Shown here one piece after another: positions 10,893 through 24,500 of a DNA stretch of 64,000 nt. The position numbers and the translations under genes were made by a program. The notes under the pieces were generated by a model. The model was given only the letters and a program-made list of their open reading frames with translations. It was not told where the DNA came from and did not search any database. The stretch is from Gyrodactylus bullatarudis (taxonomy: Eukaryota; Platyhelminthes; Monogenea; Gyrodactylidea; Gyrodactylidae), in NCBI GenBank assembly GCA_012064415.1, contig SSNU01000248.1, positions 186,001-250,000 on the forward strand, read 5' to 3'. Every line of letters begins with the position of its first letter. Position 1 is the first letter of the stretch.

Positions 10893-12871
10893 TTTTATGC
10901 TGTACATATTAATAAAATAAAAAACATTTTCTAACAAAAAAAAAAACTCAACACGTATACTTAGATTATTTATCTGCTAACATTTCACGGTTTAGAAATC
11001 ATTAAAATTCTGAATCAAAATTGTGAAGGCATTGACATTGATGTGAAACAACCCTGACTCTCTCAAAAGGGCTTTTGCAATATAATATATTCATGAATGA
11101 TCCCGTCTGTAGCATATAAAAATCATAGGATTATCTTGCGAAAAATCAATAGAAAGCTAGACAGAATCAGAGGAAGTACCAAGTATCATACCATGTGTTC
11201 TCAAATCAAATTAGCTGATGAAGCCATTTGTTGTATCATAATAGTATTATGAAAGATTATTTATCCCCACTGATAAACAAAGGAATAATAACATAACAGT
11301 AATAACACAATCTAGTAAAAATATTTATGTACTCATTGAGATTTTGACAGTATGCTCATCGGATCGAAATGATTCTGAATACTTGGAATTTCTATTTTCG
11401 AGAAATATTAAATTTGTATTTTATCGAATTTCAGCCCTTAATCTTTCTCTGAAAGTCTTTAAACTAATTAAAATACATTTTTTTGTATATTTTATCGTTA
11501 AAAATCGGAATAATAATTGCAATCTGTTCAAGGTAAGTTAATAGGAAAAATTCATTATTTTGTTATATATAATGTTTCATTTCTGATTATATCAATGTGA
11601 TTTATTTGTTTAATATCTCTTACTATGTAAAATATGACTTTTTGGTGCACCATTGAATTTACGACAGGTCCATCGTTTTCGAGAGATATTGAATTATAAT
11701 TTCGATAATTATCGAAATTGATCTCCCAAACGATAATACAACGAATAATTAAATCTTATTTAGAATAATTAATATTCTTGTCTAATTGGGATTCCGAGAA
11801 GTTTATTTTGATAACCCTGCCAATTTAAAATCTTTTGAATTTCCAGTTTAAAGTTCAAAAAGTTGGCGCCAAATCAGAATTCAAATATTAATTATATCTC
11901 TTCAAAAGACTTTTTTTTAAATTTTCATCATTTCTGAATTCCTGATGAGAAATGATGAGTGTTTTTACATCTCCATATTAATTCGCTTCAGCTTAGGAAA
12001 GAGATAAAGTTTCTTAAAAGATAACACCCAGACTAGGAGAATGCAAGATTTTAGGAATCATCCCAAAATCAAACATTAAACCAATGTGAAAATAAATTGT
12101 TTATTTAGCAAATGTATTTACCTTGAGAAAATTTTAAAAGATTTATTGAAATTCTTCCTAATTCCCAGAATTAGAGAAATTTGATACACAGCTAGTAGCA
12201 TTCATCTTAAAAATTTTCTTAGTTTTTGATGAACAAAAAGACTTTAATGATGATTACACAACAGTGAAGAGAAGTCTCAATGCAATCAGCATATTCTCAA
12301 GATGTAATTTACTTCCCTATATAAATTCAGATGTATTTCAAGAATGTATGTTTCTTATCTTCTAATCAGTTTTTTGAGAAAATCTTAAACTTTTTAGTGT
12401 AGAAAAACAACTCGCTGGCAAATTTTAAGATAGCTTATGTTGCACTTGGTTGCGAAACTCATTGGTCGATCGAGTTCAAAGAAACTCGAACGTTATACAT
12501 ATATCGCGAGAATTGTACAAAATGATCAAAATTTTACATATACTGAATTTACTTTCCTGTTTAATTCGTGTTATAAGGGTAAAATTGAAGCTTAAGCTTA
12601 TAGAGTTCAGGCGCTTGCACTTTCAAAGTTTACTTTCATTTTTTCTATGACCCTAGAACATAGGTCTTCAAAAGAAGGTTTTAAACAAAAATAAACTTTC
12701 TTTGAATTAGTAAAGAACGTTTTTGACGACTATTAGAGCTAAGATCTTTGCGTATTCCAGGGGATTTCCTATCTAACGGGTGGTTAACGAATATTTTCTA
12801 AGCCTTAAATATGTATAATGATGATTTGCTAAAAATGATAGATATAACAGAGTGGTACTTTTATAATACAC
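10893..12871. other. Gene-free region with degraded repeats
   Basis: No supported gene. From about 11640 to 11960 there is a family-B MITE fragment (GAGAGATATTGAATTATAAT, TTGTCTAATTGGGATTCC and the TTGGCGCCAAATCAG core). The rest is A+T-rich sequence with short frames of random appearance. 10440-10455 has a short G-rich run. Confidence 0.5.
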
Positions 12872-13270
12872 CTAGTCATAATGAAGATGGGGATTTATGG
12901 GTTTTACACAGTTCTGAGTTTTCTCATCAAGAAATCTAATTTGATCAAGATTTTTCGGAATCTAGATCATGAGGCCCACTTTCACGCTATGAAAAAATAT
13001 TATTATGGGAATTATGGCATAATAGATTTATTTCTTTCGTACCAGTCTCGGTGGGATCCATAAGTAAGCTGTAACATTTATAAGACATTCCTGTGGGATA
13101 TATTACCTAAGCACCTAGAACGAAATATTTATAGTTAAGCTTTGTAAGTATAGTATTATAATGAATCTAATTAGATTCATTTCAATTTTATAATTATAGC
13201 GCCAGATTCCCTTGATGAAAAAATTGAGAATTTTGTAAAAACCATAAATCCCCATCTTCATATTGACTAG
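12872..13270. repeat. Family-B palindromic MITE, about 400 bp
   Basis: The ends mirror each other: CTAGTCATAATGAAGATGGG at 12872 and the complementary CCATCTTCATATTGACTAG ending at 13270. The arms continue as GGATTTATGGGTTTTACA facing TGTAAAAACCATAAATCC, and TTTTCTCATCAAGAAATC facing CTTGATGAAAAAATTGAGAA. The internal motif GATCATGAGGCCCACTTTCA is shared with copies at 38.4 and 41.7 kb. Confidence 0.75.
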
Positions 13271-15577
13271 CTTTATATTATAAATTATTATTTTTTGATT
13301 AAAGAAAACGAGAAAAATAAATATAGGTGAAATTCCTGTAAAGTGAGAAGAGATAAATTAAAATCTAAGCCTTCTCCGTTTATATAGGGCAAATTTCACC
13401 CGAATATAATTGGTTCCCTGCAAATTTGGCTGATTGGAAAAGAAAGAATGTATGATCGCAAAGGCGTTTTATAGCTCTCTGCCCCTCTCAAGCATAATTT
13501 TCATTTTTTATTCCCATGCTGAATCCGAAATAAACCCGTAATATGATTGTACAGGTATACAGGTATACTGTTTAAACATTCTATTGACCTATTGTATTTG
13601 ACCATATATATTGGTATATCCCATTCTATATGAATACTTCTCTACCACAGATTTTAATGCTGATCATATTTCCATTGTTTTTGGAAATCCATCCTTGAAT
13701 ATCACCTATTATGCTACTCTGAGACCTATTGTTTTTGACCATTTTACTCATCCTTCCTATTGTTTTTGTATTCACCCCTATTTTTTATCCTGCTCTACAA
13801 TAATGCATAAGAACGCTCAAGAAATGAGTTTTTCTTATATTTGATTTTAACAGATAAAAAGATATCATTATTCTCTATCATATGATATAATTCTATTCGT
13901 GAAATAACTTGACATTATAAAATAAAAAACATTCGATAGAATATTGGAAAATATTGGAGTATTACTGGAAAATCTTAGAATCGAGAAATACATTTTGAGT
14001 TAAAATCAAACTATTGAGACACATGTCTATCTCTATCCAATAACAAGGTCACTATTACTTTTATCTTGCTGACAAGGAGTTTCATCAGCATTGCTACATT
14101 CGTTTACTTTGAAAAAGATGTTTACCTCGGTACTTGAGAAGAAATTGCATTTACAATTTGTATTTCAATAAATAAATTACAATTACAAACTGATATTGAC
14201 TCAATACTACTATGGAGTTCTCACAAGCCTAAAACAAAGAAGCAAGCAAAGATTTGAAGTGATGAATTAATTTGAAAATAATCAAGATCTGACGAAAAAA
14301 TATAATTTTTCTTTGCTTCTGAAACTCGCCAGGAATTAGGTGTATTTTTTGACTCGTTACGTTAAACATGAATCAGGTCAAACCCTCAGAGCCTTCCAAT
14401 TTCTAAAGATTCAAGATTTTTTCGTCTAATCTGAGATAAGATAAAAATGCCAAAAAATCAAAGTTTGAGATTCATGATTTATTTATTTATAGAACAATTC
14501 AATAGGTTTTCACAAAAAGATCTTCTTTACATTGAATTTTGAAAGAGTAGAGCAGAGTTGTTTTTCTTGTTTTCTTTCTATAGAAAAATATCACCAAAAA
14601 ATAGCTTGATTATTAAAATAATAATAATTTCAAGAAAGATTTTTCCAAGTTGATTAGGACTCATGCAATGAAAAGGTTGGCACAAGATGACAAAAAAAGA
14701 TAGTTTGAGCAAGAATTACATCTAAATAGTTTATTGTGTTTGAAGTTTTTACTTCTTTAACCTTGATTCAATTGTGTGACCATAATGTGATCGGGTCTTT
14801 TTCTTGAATGTCTCTTTTTCCTCCTTATATATAGAATGGTTATTATGCAAATACAATCGGCAATACATGAGAAAAGAAGGAACGCTAATGAAAATAATAA
14901 TAATACAATATCTGACAAAAGTTAGTATTATATGCTTCCTTTTAGACTTGTCATTTAAAGGTTTTACAAATAAAATAATACACGTATATTTTAATTGGAG
15001 GAGGGGGGGGAAAAGAATATCTTTAGAAATATCTTGGTACAATAGAATAAGGTATGTAGAATTTATGTTTCACATTTGATTAGACAATGAATGAGGATCT
15101 CTTTCTATATTTCTCACAATGTATTTATTCTACATATACACAGTCTTGAGCAATTATTATTATTTAGATCAGAGAATTTATGCTTTTATTGATAAAATAT
15201 CTTGAATATAGTATATTATTATAATCACAGACACTTATTATAAATTTATGTATTGAGTGGATATTAATATTTTATCACATTTTTTATATTGTAGAAATAA
15301 CAGGACAAATCGCAGACTAGGGGAGGAGTAGGTTAAACGTGAAAGTGAATGATTTTTTTGTGTATCTATTTTGTTCTCTATGGAAAAATTCAGTTTTTAA
15401 ACAGATATGCTAGAGATTATGGGAATGCTTTCTTTCAAGAGAAAAAAAAAATCTGTTGATCAATAGCAATCTCTCTGCGTTTGTGTGTCATGATTTGTCT
15501 TTTCCTAATTTTTGAAAGAGCTCTGCTAAATAAGGAAAGATGAGAAGAGGACATGTTGAAGGGAATGTTTGGTCAAG
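13271..15577. other. Gene-free region 3' of the nuclear receptor
   Basis: No supported gene. Short frames near 13611-13844 and 14749-15079 show no recognisable domain and overlap each other on opposite strands. A 9-base G run with purine flank lies at about 15000-15012. The 3' UTR of the receptor gene presumably occupies part of the right end. Confidence 0.4.
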
Positions 15578-18500
15578 TCAATTAGAACTTACTGGATTCT
15601 TATAGAATGGTTGAACGTTACTATTGATTGAGAGGTTAGCCTCGTTCATCTTTATCTGGTCATCATTTGTTAAGCGGAACATGTCTATGTACAATTCGGG
15701 GAAGTTTAGGAATGGCATGTTGTCTCGGAGTTTGGTTATGACTTCATGATGATCTCGGTTGAAAATTTCCAATATCGGGGATAGCTGGTTGAGGCCAACT
15801 AAACGCTCCTGAGGATTCTTACCCACTATGGTAAAGTTTAGAGTTAAAGTTTTATTCTTTATGAAAAAAATAGATACGAAGAGGGCCAATTTTTTCCATA
15901 AAACTATATGTTTTCGAGCTTGTCTGATATACAAAATCTCGATTGAAAATGAAAATTTTTTCAATGAATTTATACTACGAGAAAGGACAAAATTATGAAT
16001 GAATTTTTACATTTTCAACAAAAACAGAGCTTTTATGATTCTAGGGAAAATGGGATTTTGTATAGCAGAACATGAAAAATTTTCATTTTGGTTTTCAAAA
16101 CTGAGTTTTTCGTGATTGAAACATCAATTTTGGATTAAGGCATGAAAAATTTTTCAGGAAAAATAAAATTTTATATTACCCTAATATATACCCAAGATAT
16201 TCTTGAGGGGTTTGATCTAGAAATGAAAACCTATCGAATGGTTTAAAGTTTAATTAAAACTAAATTTTTGAGGTTGAAAAACAATGTAATGTCTACTTTA
16301 AAGTAATTACATGAATATTTTTGGTTTTATTCATGGGTATAGATTCTATACTATAGAAAAAAGGGGGTTTACTCTCCTCATCCATCACCTAGGTACTTGT
16401 ACTGAATCCTCTCAATGTTTTAACGGTCTTATTCGAAAGAAAATTGAATTTGAATGTTCGCATCCAATTTAAAAAAGACAGCGGTGGATAGTATTGAAAT
16501 TAATTAGTCATACCGAATACTTTATTGCAGGTCCAGGTGTATCTCTTTGAAGATTTATGCTTCTTTTTACAAAAATGGCTGATTTATGTTATCTCAACAT
16601 TTAACTAAGTTTTAACAGATGGCTAGAGAATTGATTAATAATGTATTTTATAAATAATATCTATGATTCTAAAACCATTTTTATAAATACAATGAAAATA
16701 ACATTAGCAGTATCATCAGAATTTTTCATTAATTTTATTCTATTGATTTGGGTAAAGTTCTGTAGGCTTTCATTATTCCTAACTCGATGCGGAGAAGTCA
16801 CACATCTGGTCTCAGAAATACCTGAGATACTCAAACATGCATCTAATTTATAAGGTAGTAATATAAACAACCTTCTGACAAACAACCTTAACATTTCTGT
16901 TGGTTTCTGAGGTTTATACTGTTATTTGAGATCAAGATTAGAAAAAAAAATTCGAATTGGTCTAATAATCTTTGATGATTATTGGACAATTTAAATGAAT
17001 TGGAAAAAGTTTATTTTCCAACAGCACAATCGATTTTCTCTGAAATTCATTGGCCAAATATGAATTATTTGTGGGTTAATTCCAAAAATCAGCCCAAAGA
17101 AGAAAATTTTTCCAAAAATATCCCCAAAAATGACCCCAATGAAAATTTCAACGCATCTTCTAAGTAATATCCTTGGAAGCAGCTTACTCAGAGATTATCA
17201 TGCTCTGTGACGCCGAAAATCTGAAGGAGTCCGAACTTGAAGGTTACAAAATAAATAAAAAACGTGGATGACCATGCACAAGCCGTAAAAAATCAAGAGC
17301 TGAGTTAAAGTTTAATGAAATTTAGTCTTAAATAAAATTATTTTTAATAAGAAGTTTCTTTTGAAAATTTTTGGGGTTATTTTTGTAAAAATATTTCCTT
17401 AGGGCTGATTTTTGAAATTAACCCATTATTTATAAATAATTATTGAAGTATTGTATTTAAAAGCTTGAATTTTTTCCAAATTTGTTCCTGACTATCCTGA
17501 GTTATTCTTAAAATAGTCCTTCATTAGTTTTTTTGAGTGTTAGTAGTTTTTGTTATGATTCTTAACTTACAATAGGTCAAATGTTGACATAGACTTTTCA
17601 AGGAGAAAAGATAGAGATACCTGCAGGAGTCAACGTCATTGAGACAATGGGATTTCTGATGAGCTAAAAAAATTATGATGAATTAATAATCAAAATAACA
17701 ACGGGTGAGATGAAAAGTTACCTCTAAATATTTCCAGAGCACAGAGATATGTCATTTCAATGTCAGTGAGGCTGAGTCTTTGTATGATTCGACCAGATTG
17801 GAGCAGGTGGACCGTAAATTTTTTAAAAGAAGGAAAATTCTGCAGAATTACTTTTCTCTCTTCCAGGCTTTAAGGAAATTAATTAATCACACTTAGGATT
17901 ATAACAATCACAATATAAAAGAGAGGGGGGGGCTGCATTTCATAATCAGGGTCTCGAAAGTTTCTAGAGCTATTTTGGAAACTGATTCACACCTTCAACG
18001 ATTTCACAGGAAAAAATTGAAGACATTTTGAATTTCAAGTTTGAATTGAACATTGTTGTTGATTTCAAATTATGAGAGAAATCCAACGTTATTTTTATTT
18101 TGGATCATCATCAGACAAGGAAAACAAAAAATGGTAGTTAATATCTTGGGAAAAACCTTATTATCGTGTGGAAGACTACATTCTATATTTCGACCCTTTC
18201 AACTGCTTGAAAAATAATATTTTTGGATGAACCAAGATAAGTTCAAATTGACAGTTATTGATAGTGATTGGTGATCCTTGAAAATAACGTTTGATCCCCT
18301 ACCCCTTGAAATCAAAAATTTTTTAGCTCAAATTTAATCTAATTTTTGTTTAATTTTTATTTCCTTCGAATTGGTTTCCAGAAAATTTCAAGACCTCGAC
18401 GAAAAAAATGAGATTTTTGTAAAAATCATACTTCAAAATTCATCGAGAATAGCTTTATTCGAAGATACTCACGTAAAATCAAAGTAATTGTATTCATCTT

Positions 18501-21500
18501 GCCATTGAGACTTTTCAAAGTCTTTACTCAGTTCCATCAGCATGATTGGATACATTGCTTCCCGGACTAATTGGCGCTTATCGTCGAGACTAAGATAATT
18601 GAAGCCAGGAAGTCGTTTAACAAAGTTTACGATAAACCTTGAATGAGTCTCAAAATGAAACATCATAGCATCCCAAACGGCCTGAAAGCATAATGGATCA
18701 TGATTCATTGAGAAATTCAGTGAAAAATTAATAAATTTATCATAGATTTTGTGCGATCAAAAATCTAAGATGATCGATTCCCATTATTGCTGATTATTTC
18801 ATATTCTTGGTAAGCCTTCTCAGAATACAATACACGAGTTAGAGAAAAATTCTCTTGGAATGTGAAATATAGTAGTTAAATGATATAAAGGAAATCGGAT
18901 ATTGCCATTAATGTTTTAAGAAAATCAATTAAGCTAAATTAGTTCTAATGTTTGGGAGTTGAATTTCGATTTCTTGATCATTTTCACTACTAGAGAATCA
19001 ATGAAACTCAGATAATCAAAAATCTCTTGAAAATGGTTGATCTGCTTTTAATGGCGATATTCAATTTTCTTGTCTAATTCTGATGCTACTAAAAAACTTC
19101 TTTTGACCATGTTTTTAGACATTAAACCGACTAGCAAGTGTGGTCACTGGTTATTACTATATCCATGTGAATCTAACTTGATGGAGATTGTTTTCTCATA
19201 CTTAGATGTTAGAATTCGGATAAGCAAGTGTCAATTCAATTCGCACCCGGGTCTTCAGCGTTGTGAAGCAACTGTTCAAACCAATAGGCAAGAACCCCCT
19301 TTCGTCTCCTATTAATCAACTCTCCCATAGTATTAACACCACCTACACACTGGTTGTTTGTGAATAAGCACAATGTAGACAATACAGTGTTTTTAGACAT
19401 TTTGACCATGTTCTGATTTTCAAATCAATAAAATTATTCAAAGAATGGAAATTTGGCGTCAAATCGAAATTTGAAAAATTTGCATTTTTTCCTTAAAAGG
19501 GTAAAATTAGACATCATGATCTAAACTTCATATTAACCACCTTTATTTCGAGAATGACCATGAGGGTCGTAAAGAAAAATAATCATCATAACAAATGTTA
19601 ACATTCAAAAGTACTGAAGATAACCAAAATGCAAAGATCAAAGTTTTGATGGCTAATAATCATGTGAGTTTGACTGTAAAAGAATACAGTACACCAATAG
19701 ATAGATTAGAACAAAATCAGGTTGTAAAAAAAGTCGGTTAACCCAATCATCAAAAAAAATTGATTATAATAAAATATATTGATTATCAATCAATAAATGA
19801 ATATCTAGTATCCAGATTGTCCAGAAATGATTATTTACCACTTTTTGATAAAATTTGCTCTTTTGAAAAGACTCTTCCTGCTAACATTAAGAGGATAAGT
19901 CAGTGAGAAATATTTAGAACGAACTACAGTCAATTTCACACATGATGTCTCGTGATAAATTTATTTATACCTCTCTGCCCAAAAATATTCAACCAGTGAG
20001 CGTTGAGTATTTATTGACCAATCAGGAATAAGCATCCTAGAATCAAAATTCTTTATATCTCTGTGTTTTTTAGTTAGATATGATTTCAATCAAGATTTTT
20101 TGGTTATCGATTTTAATCTCGATTTCTGACTTATTTCGACAAAGTATATGGGTTATCGGGATATAAATACTCAACGCTCATTGGTTGAATATTTGGGGCA
20201 GAGAGGTATAAATAAACATGTTCATGAAAAAATAAATTTATCACGAGACATCATGTGTGAAATTGACTGTAGTATTTTTCTTTGCTTAATTAAGGGACCT
20301 ACATTCCGAAATAAGAAATGATAAAAAGGGTATGTAAAGAGGACTAGTTTAAAGTTTGGTTAATACTGCCTTAGAGACGATTTTTAGGATTGAAAATAAC
20401 CGGATTGACATTTTTAGTACTTGGTTAGTAACTGAGTTTATTGATTTTTAGATTTGAAAAATTTTATTGACTTAAAGTAGTGAAATTGATCCAGAAATCA
20501 AAATTCAACTTCAAAACGGCAATGAGATTTTATTTTCTGACAAATTCGATCATGAAACATATGAATAAAAATTTGGCGCCAAATTGAAATTTTTTAAAGA
20601 TGCATATGGTAAATTTAAGCAACATGGTATGGATTCGTCGTTATATTCGAGTTTTACTTCATACCAATCAGTTTTATGATGAGCTAATTTAGACTCTAAC
20701 TAGCGAAGTGAGAAGGCCTCACAGAGTAGGTTGAAATCGGTTTCAGAATAGTAATAATCCTATAAAACCAGAGTTGAGAGAGAACTCAATATAGTAATTT
20801 ATCAAGTTTCGAATATTATTAATATCCGAACGAATGAATTTCAGTATCCTGGTGAAGACCTGATTTGTTGAACAATGAATATTAGGCTTTTTTCTATAGC
20901 TACTGAATTGGAAAATAATAATGAAGAACTTATAAACAATAAGAACAGCTCTAAGTAAGTTCTAAATCAGAGATCCACGTGAAAAAATTATCAAAGTTAA
21001 AACGTATTCAATTTTCAATGGAAAATAACTGTTTGGAAAAAAGAAAAGCTAAATACGATGAAAATATTCTTATTACAACTTGAATATAAAGCGTAGAATA
21101 GAAAGAAAAATTAAATTTTACCAATCGATAACAAAAATTAAGAAAGATGATTCAATAATTTTTCGATTTATCATTATTCATTAAAGTAAAGCTAATTGAT
21201 GTGAAGAAAAAGATTAAACTATTTTTTCAGCTTGCATTTATTCTTAATTCCAAAACTTTAACTATTTCTTTCAAAATTGTAAATTATTATTTTCATTCAA
21301 TTATTTAACTCTTATCCTTTTTAAAGAGATACCACTGATGATCCGTTAAGAAATGTACATTCGGTGTTATATATATCTTTACTTCTATTTTAATTTCAAA
21401 ATAATTATTAACATATAAAGTTGGTTAGCATCAATCACACACTCCTTTTGTACCCTCCTCTTTGTCATGATGATGTAACCCCTTGGTTATTTATCCAACA

Positions 21501-24500
21501 AAATTGGAAAAGTTATCCTTTTCAAAGTTAAATAACTCTGATTCTGAATGAGATATTCGAAAAATTCAAAGAGCAATTATGCTTAAAATTTTCTCCTCGC
21601 AATATTTGGGAAAACGTTTATTTTTCAAAACTTGAACAAGTTTTGAACTAAAGTTACAATTTCAAATCACCAAATCAAAATTGATTTTCTGAAATTCTAT
21701 TCTTCTTATTAGTCGAGTTCTAATTTTAATACTAATAATTGCTCTTTGAATTTTTCGAATATCTCATTCAGAATCAGAGTTATTTAACTTTGAAAAGGAT
21801 AACTTTTCCAATTTTGTTGGATAAATAACCAAGGGGTTACATCATCATGACAAAGAGGAGGGTACAAAAGGAGTGTGTGATTGATACATTGATATACATC
21901 TTTTGAACTTGAAAAATTTTTATGCAGCCTTTCTTTACCATTACCAATATTTTTTTCTCATCAACTGGTAAAAGTGGGCAACATGAGTAGGATTCCAAAA
22001 AATCTTTAACAAATTCGAATTCTTGATGAAAACATGGAGATTTCTGTAAAAATCATAGATTCACAACTTCATATCAATTAGCTTTACTATTTCATCGAAA
22101 ATGTAGGCTGAAACTAGAATGGTCAAATAAAATTCAAAGTCTTGTGGTATTCAATCCAGTCTTTGGAGCCGAGGAAAAATTTCAGCTCGAAGGCTGAAAA
22201 AAGGGAAAAGATTTATTTTTGCATATAGTGGAACTATCAACTGCTAATTTGAGGAATAGTTTTATCGATGGGAAATTTAACAATAAAAAGCTTTAATCGA
22301 TTGTTGCACGCAAATAAACTGAATAAAAGTTCAATAATAAGCAGAAATATCCAATGATTTGGATTATAGTTCCTTATGTCTCTATTCTTATTATTATTTA
22401 ATAGTTATATTAGATAAGTTTATATTTTGGACAGAAGGTTTTATTTATTTTAAATCAAAGGTCTAAAGTTTCAAAAAAAGTAAGCATCTGTGAAATGTTC
22501 GAGAAGAAGGAATAAAAATAATAAAACTTGGGTAATATTAGAATTCATCCAAACGCTTCTACGGTGGTTGATCCTGGTAAAGTTGTTTTAATTCAGATGA
22601 AAAATCTATTTTTCCTAATGATTACTATCGATACTTTATTATCATAGGCCTCTTCTTTAAATATCTTGTAAACCTACTTGGTATGAAGATGGGTATTAAT
22701 GATTTTTAATTTTTGGAGGGGGTTTTTGGAGCCTAAATCATCAGAACCTTATTCGAAATATCAAGAAAAAAAATTGTAAAAATCATAACTAAATTTTGTT
22801 GTACCATTGAAGAACGCGTGTGATAACCTATCACTATAGTATTATAATATTGATAATATAATATAATCTTGATTTTATACAAACATACTTGAATTGAATC
22901 ATCAGCCTTGAGAGTGCATGTTTTCTTAAAGAGGAGATTCTTGGCGACAAATTGTCTTTCATCGTTGAGAAACCGAGAGGCATCATTGATACTGTCGTAG
23001 AACTGATTCTCACCTAGCATTCCAATGACATGGGGAATTCGAAGTCTCAACATTTCCATATAAGTTTCGTCAATATCACAGTCGAGGTAAGAGGAGAAAC
23101 AGGTCTCAACGCTAATGGGCAAATTGTTACTATCCATTGATGAAGGGTCCATTTGGTAATAGGATAAATCTCGGACTTGTTTAGGTTTGGTTTGATTAAG
23201 TGTAGATTGTTGAGACTGAAATGACTCGAATGATCCGAAGCCCTTTTGGACATTGTTGTTGTTAGACAAAATCGATTTGTCATAGTAGTTGGTATTGGTA
23301 GCACCATTGGATAGGGCAGAGGATGAGGTGTTAGAACATCTTCCGGTCCTATTATCGGGTGAAGCATTTTTTCTGGTAAAAAAAGAGAAATATATTATGA
23401 ATTGAAGGGATTTACTTTCGAGAAGATGTAGTTAATTTTATGAAATGGAAACTGAAAATGATATTGCCAAAGCAAAAGCTTGAAGACCAATAGAACAAGG
23501 AGGTTTTTCATAATACATTATATAGTGGACGACATAAAAAAATTTACCCCTCAAATTTACTAATCATGAAACAAATTGTAAATAATTAAATTTACTATAA
23601 GTTGATATACAGATTTGTATTTTTATACCGTACATAAGTTACTATTTTTCATTCAAAGTAAATTCCACAAGATATCCTAAATTTCAAAGACGCGAATAAT
23701 TATCTTGCACCGGAGATTCTAATGAGAGTTTAGAAGGAAAATGGTTGCTTCTCTCAGAAATAGAGTTCACTCCTTCATTTCCCATTGTTCTTCTATAGAA
23801 GGAACCCTAGACTTTCTAAAGCGATAATAACTTGATTTACTTTGAAAACCACTCATTGACTTTGGAAAAAGTCTAGAAAACAAATACACTCTACTGAAAT
23901 TGCAGATTATTTGAATCCAGACCCAATTACCAAAGATCAAATATTGATGAAAAAATAATGAGAAAAATCTGTTGAAGACATCCATTCTCTATTGTCAATA
24001 ACATCCAACTTTTTCAATTGCGTAGATATTAAACATTAGACAAGTGATAAATTATTCCAGGACAATCTTTCATCAAAGGGGATTTCTCTCAAGTCACGAG
24101 ATCTTGCAAGGAAATAGGCACGAGAATAGATTAAGATTAATAAAGGAAAATATATCCTACATGTAAAATATTCTTCAATTCAGCAAAGAAAAAAAAGATG
24201 AAAAGGAACTGGAAAAATGGAGAGAAAATGGACAAAAAGAGGTCAGACTTTTAGCAAGAGTCAACAAGCAGAGGAAATGCATGTATTCAATAACTTTCAT
24301 ACGATGCCTAGCCAATTTTTTATGTAGCAATACATGAATGTGTTGACAGATGAAAATTCCTGCATATGTCTTTTGTAGAAGATTTTGTTGTATAAATTAA
24401 AAACAAAAAAAGATCATTAATCAAAAAAAGAAGAATAATGTCTCTATTTAAAGTGATACTTTGTAAATGATGGCTCACTAATCAATACTTTAAAAGCTAT

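Larger units (their letters stand above)
18682..22888 (-). other. Receptor intron 6 (4.2 kb), repeat-rich
   Basis: It contains family-B MITE pieces (about 19060-19550, 20400-20610, 22010-22090), a mariner-type MITE (19927-20269), a Penelope 3' relic (about 21225-21380) and a 456-bp foldback (21430-21885). No coding sequence is supported. Confidence 0.6.

Noticed and set aside
13611..13844. 77-codon frame with several Tyr/His residues
   Set aside because: Low-complexity A/T-rich sequence with no family resemblance and no neighbouring exons.
17621..17663. Possible 43-nt extra exon in the receptor between 17722 and 15825
   Set aside because: It has AG/GT borders and an open frame, but using it would end in phase 2 and break the frame into the last exon, whereas joining 17722 directly to 15825 is in phase and gives the correct total length.
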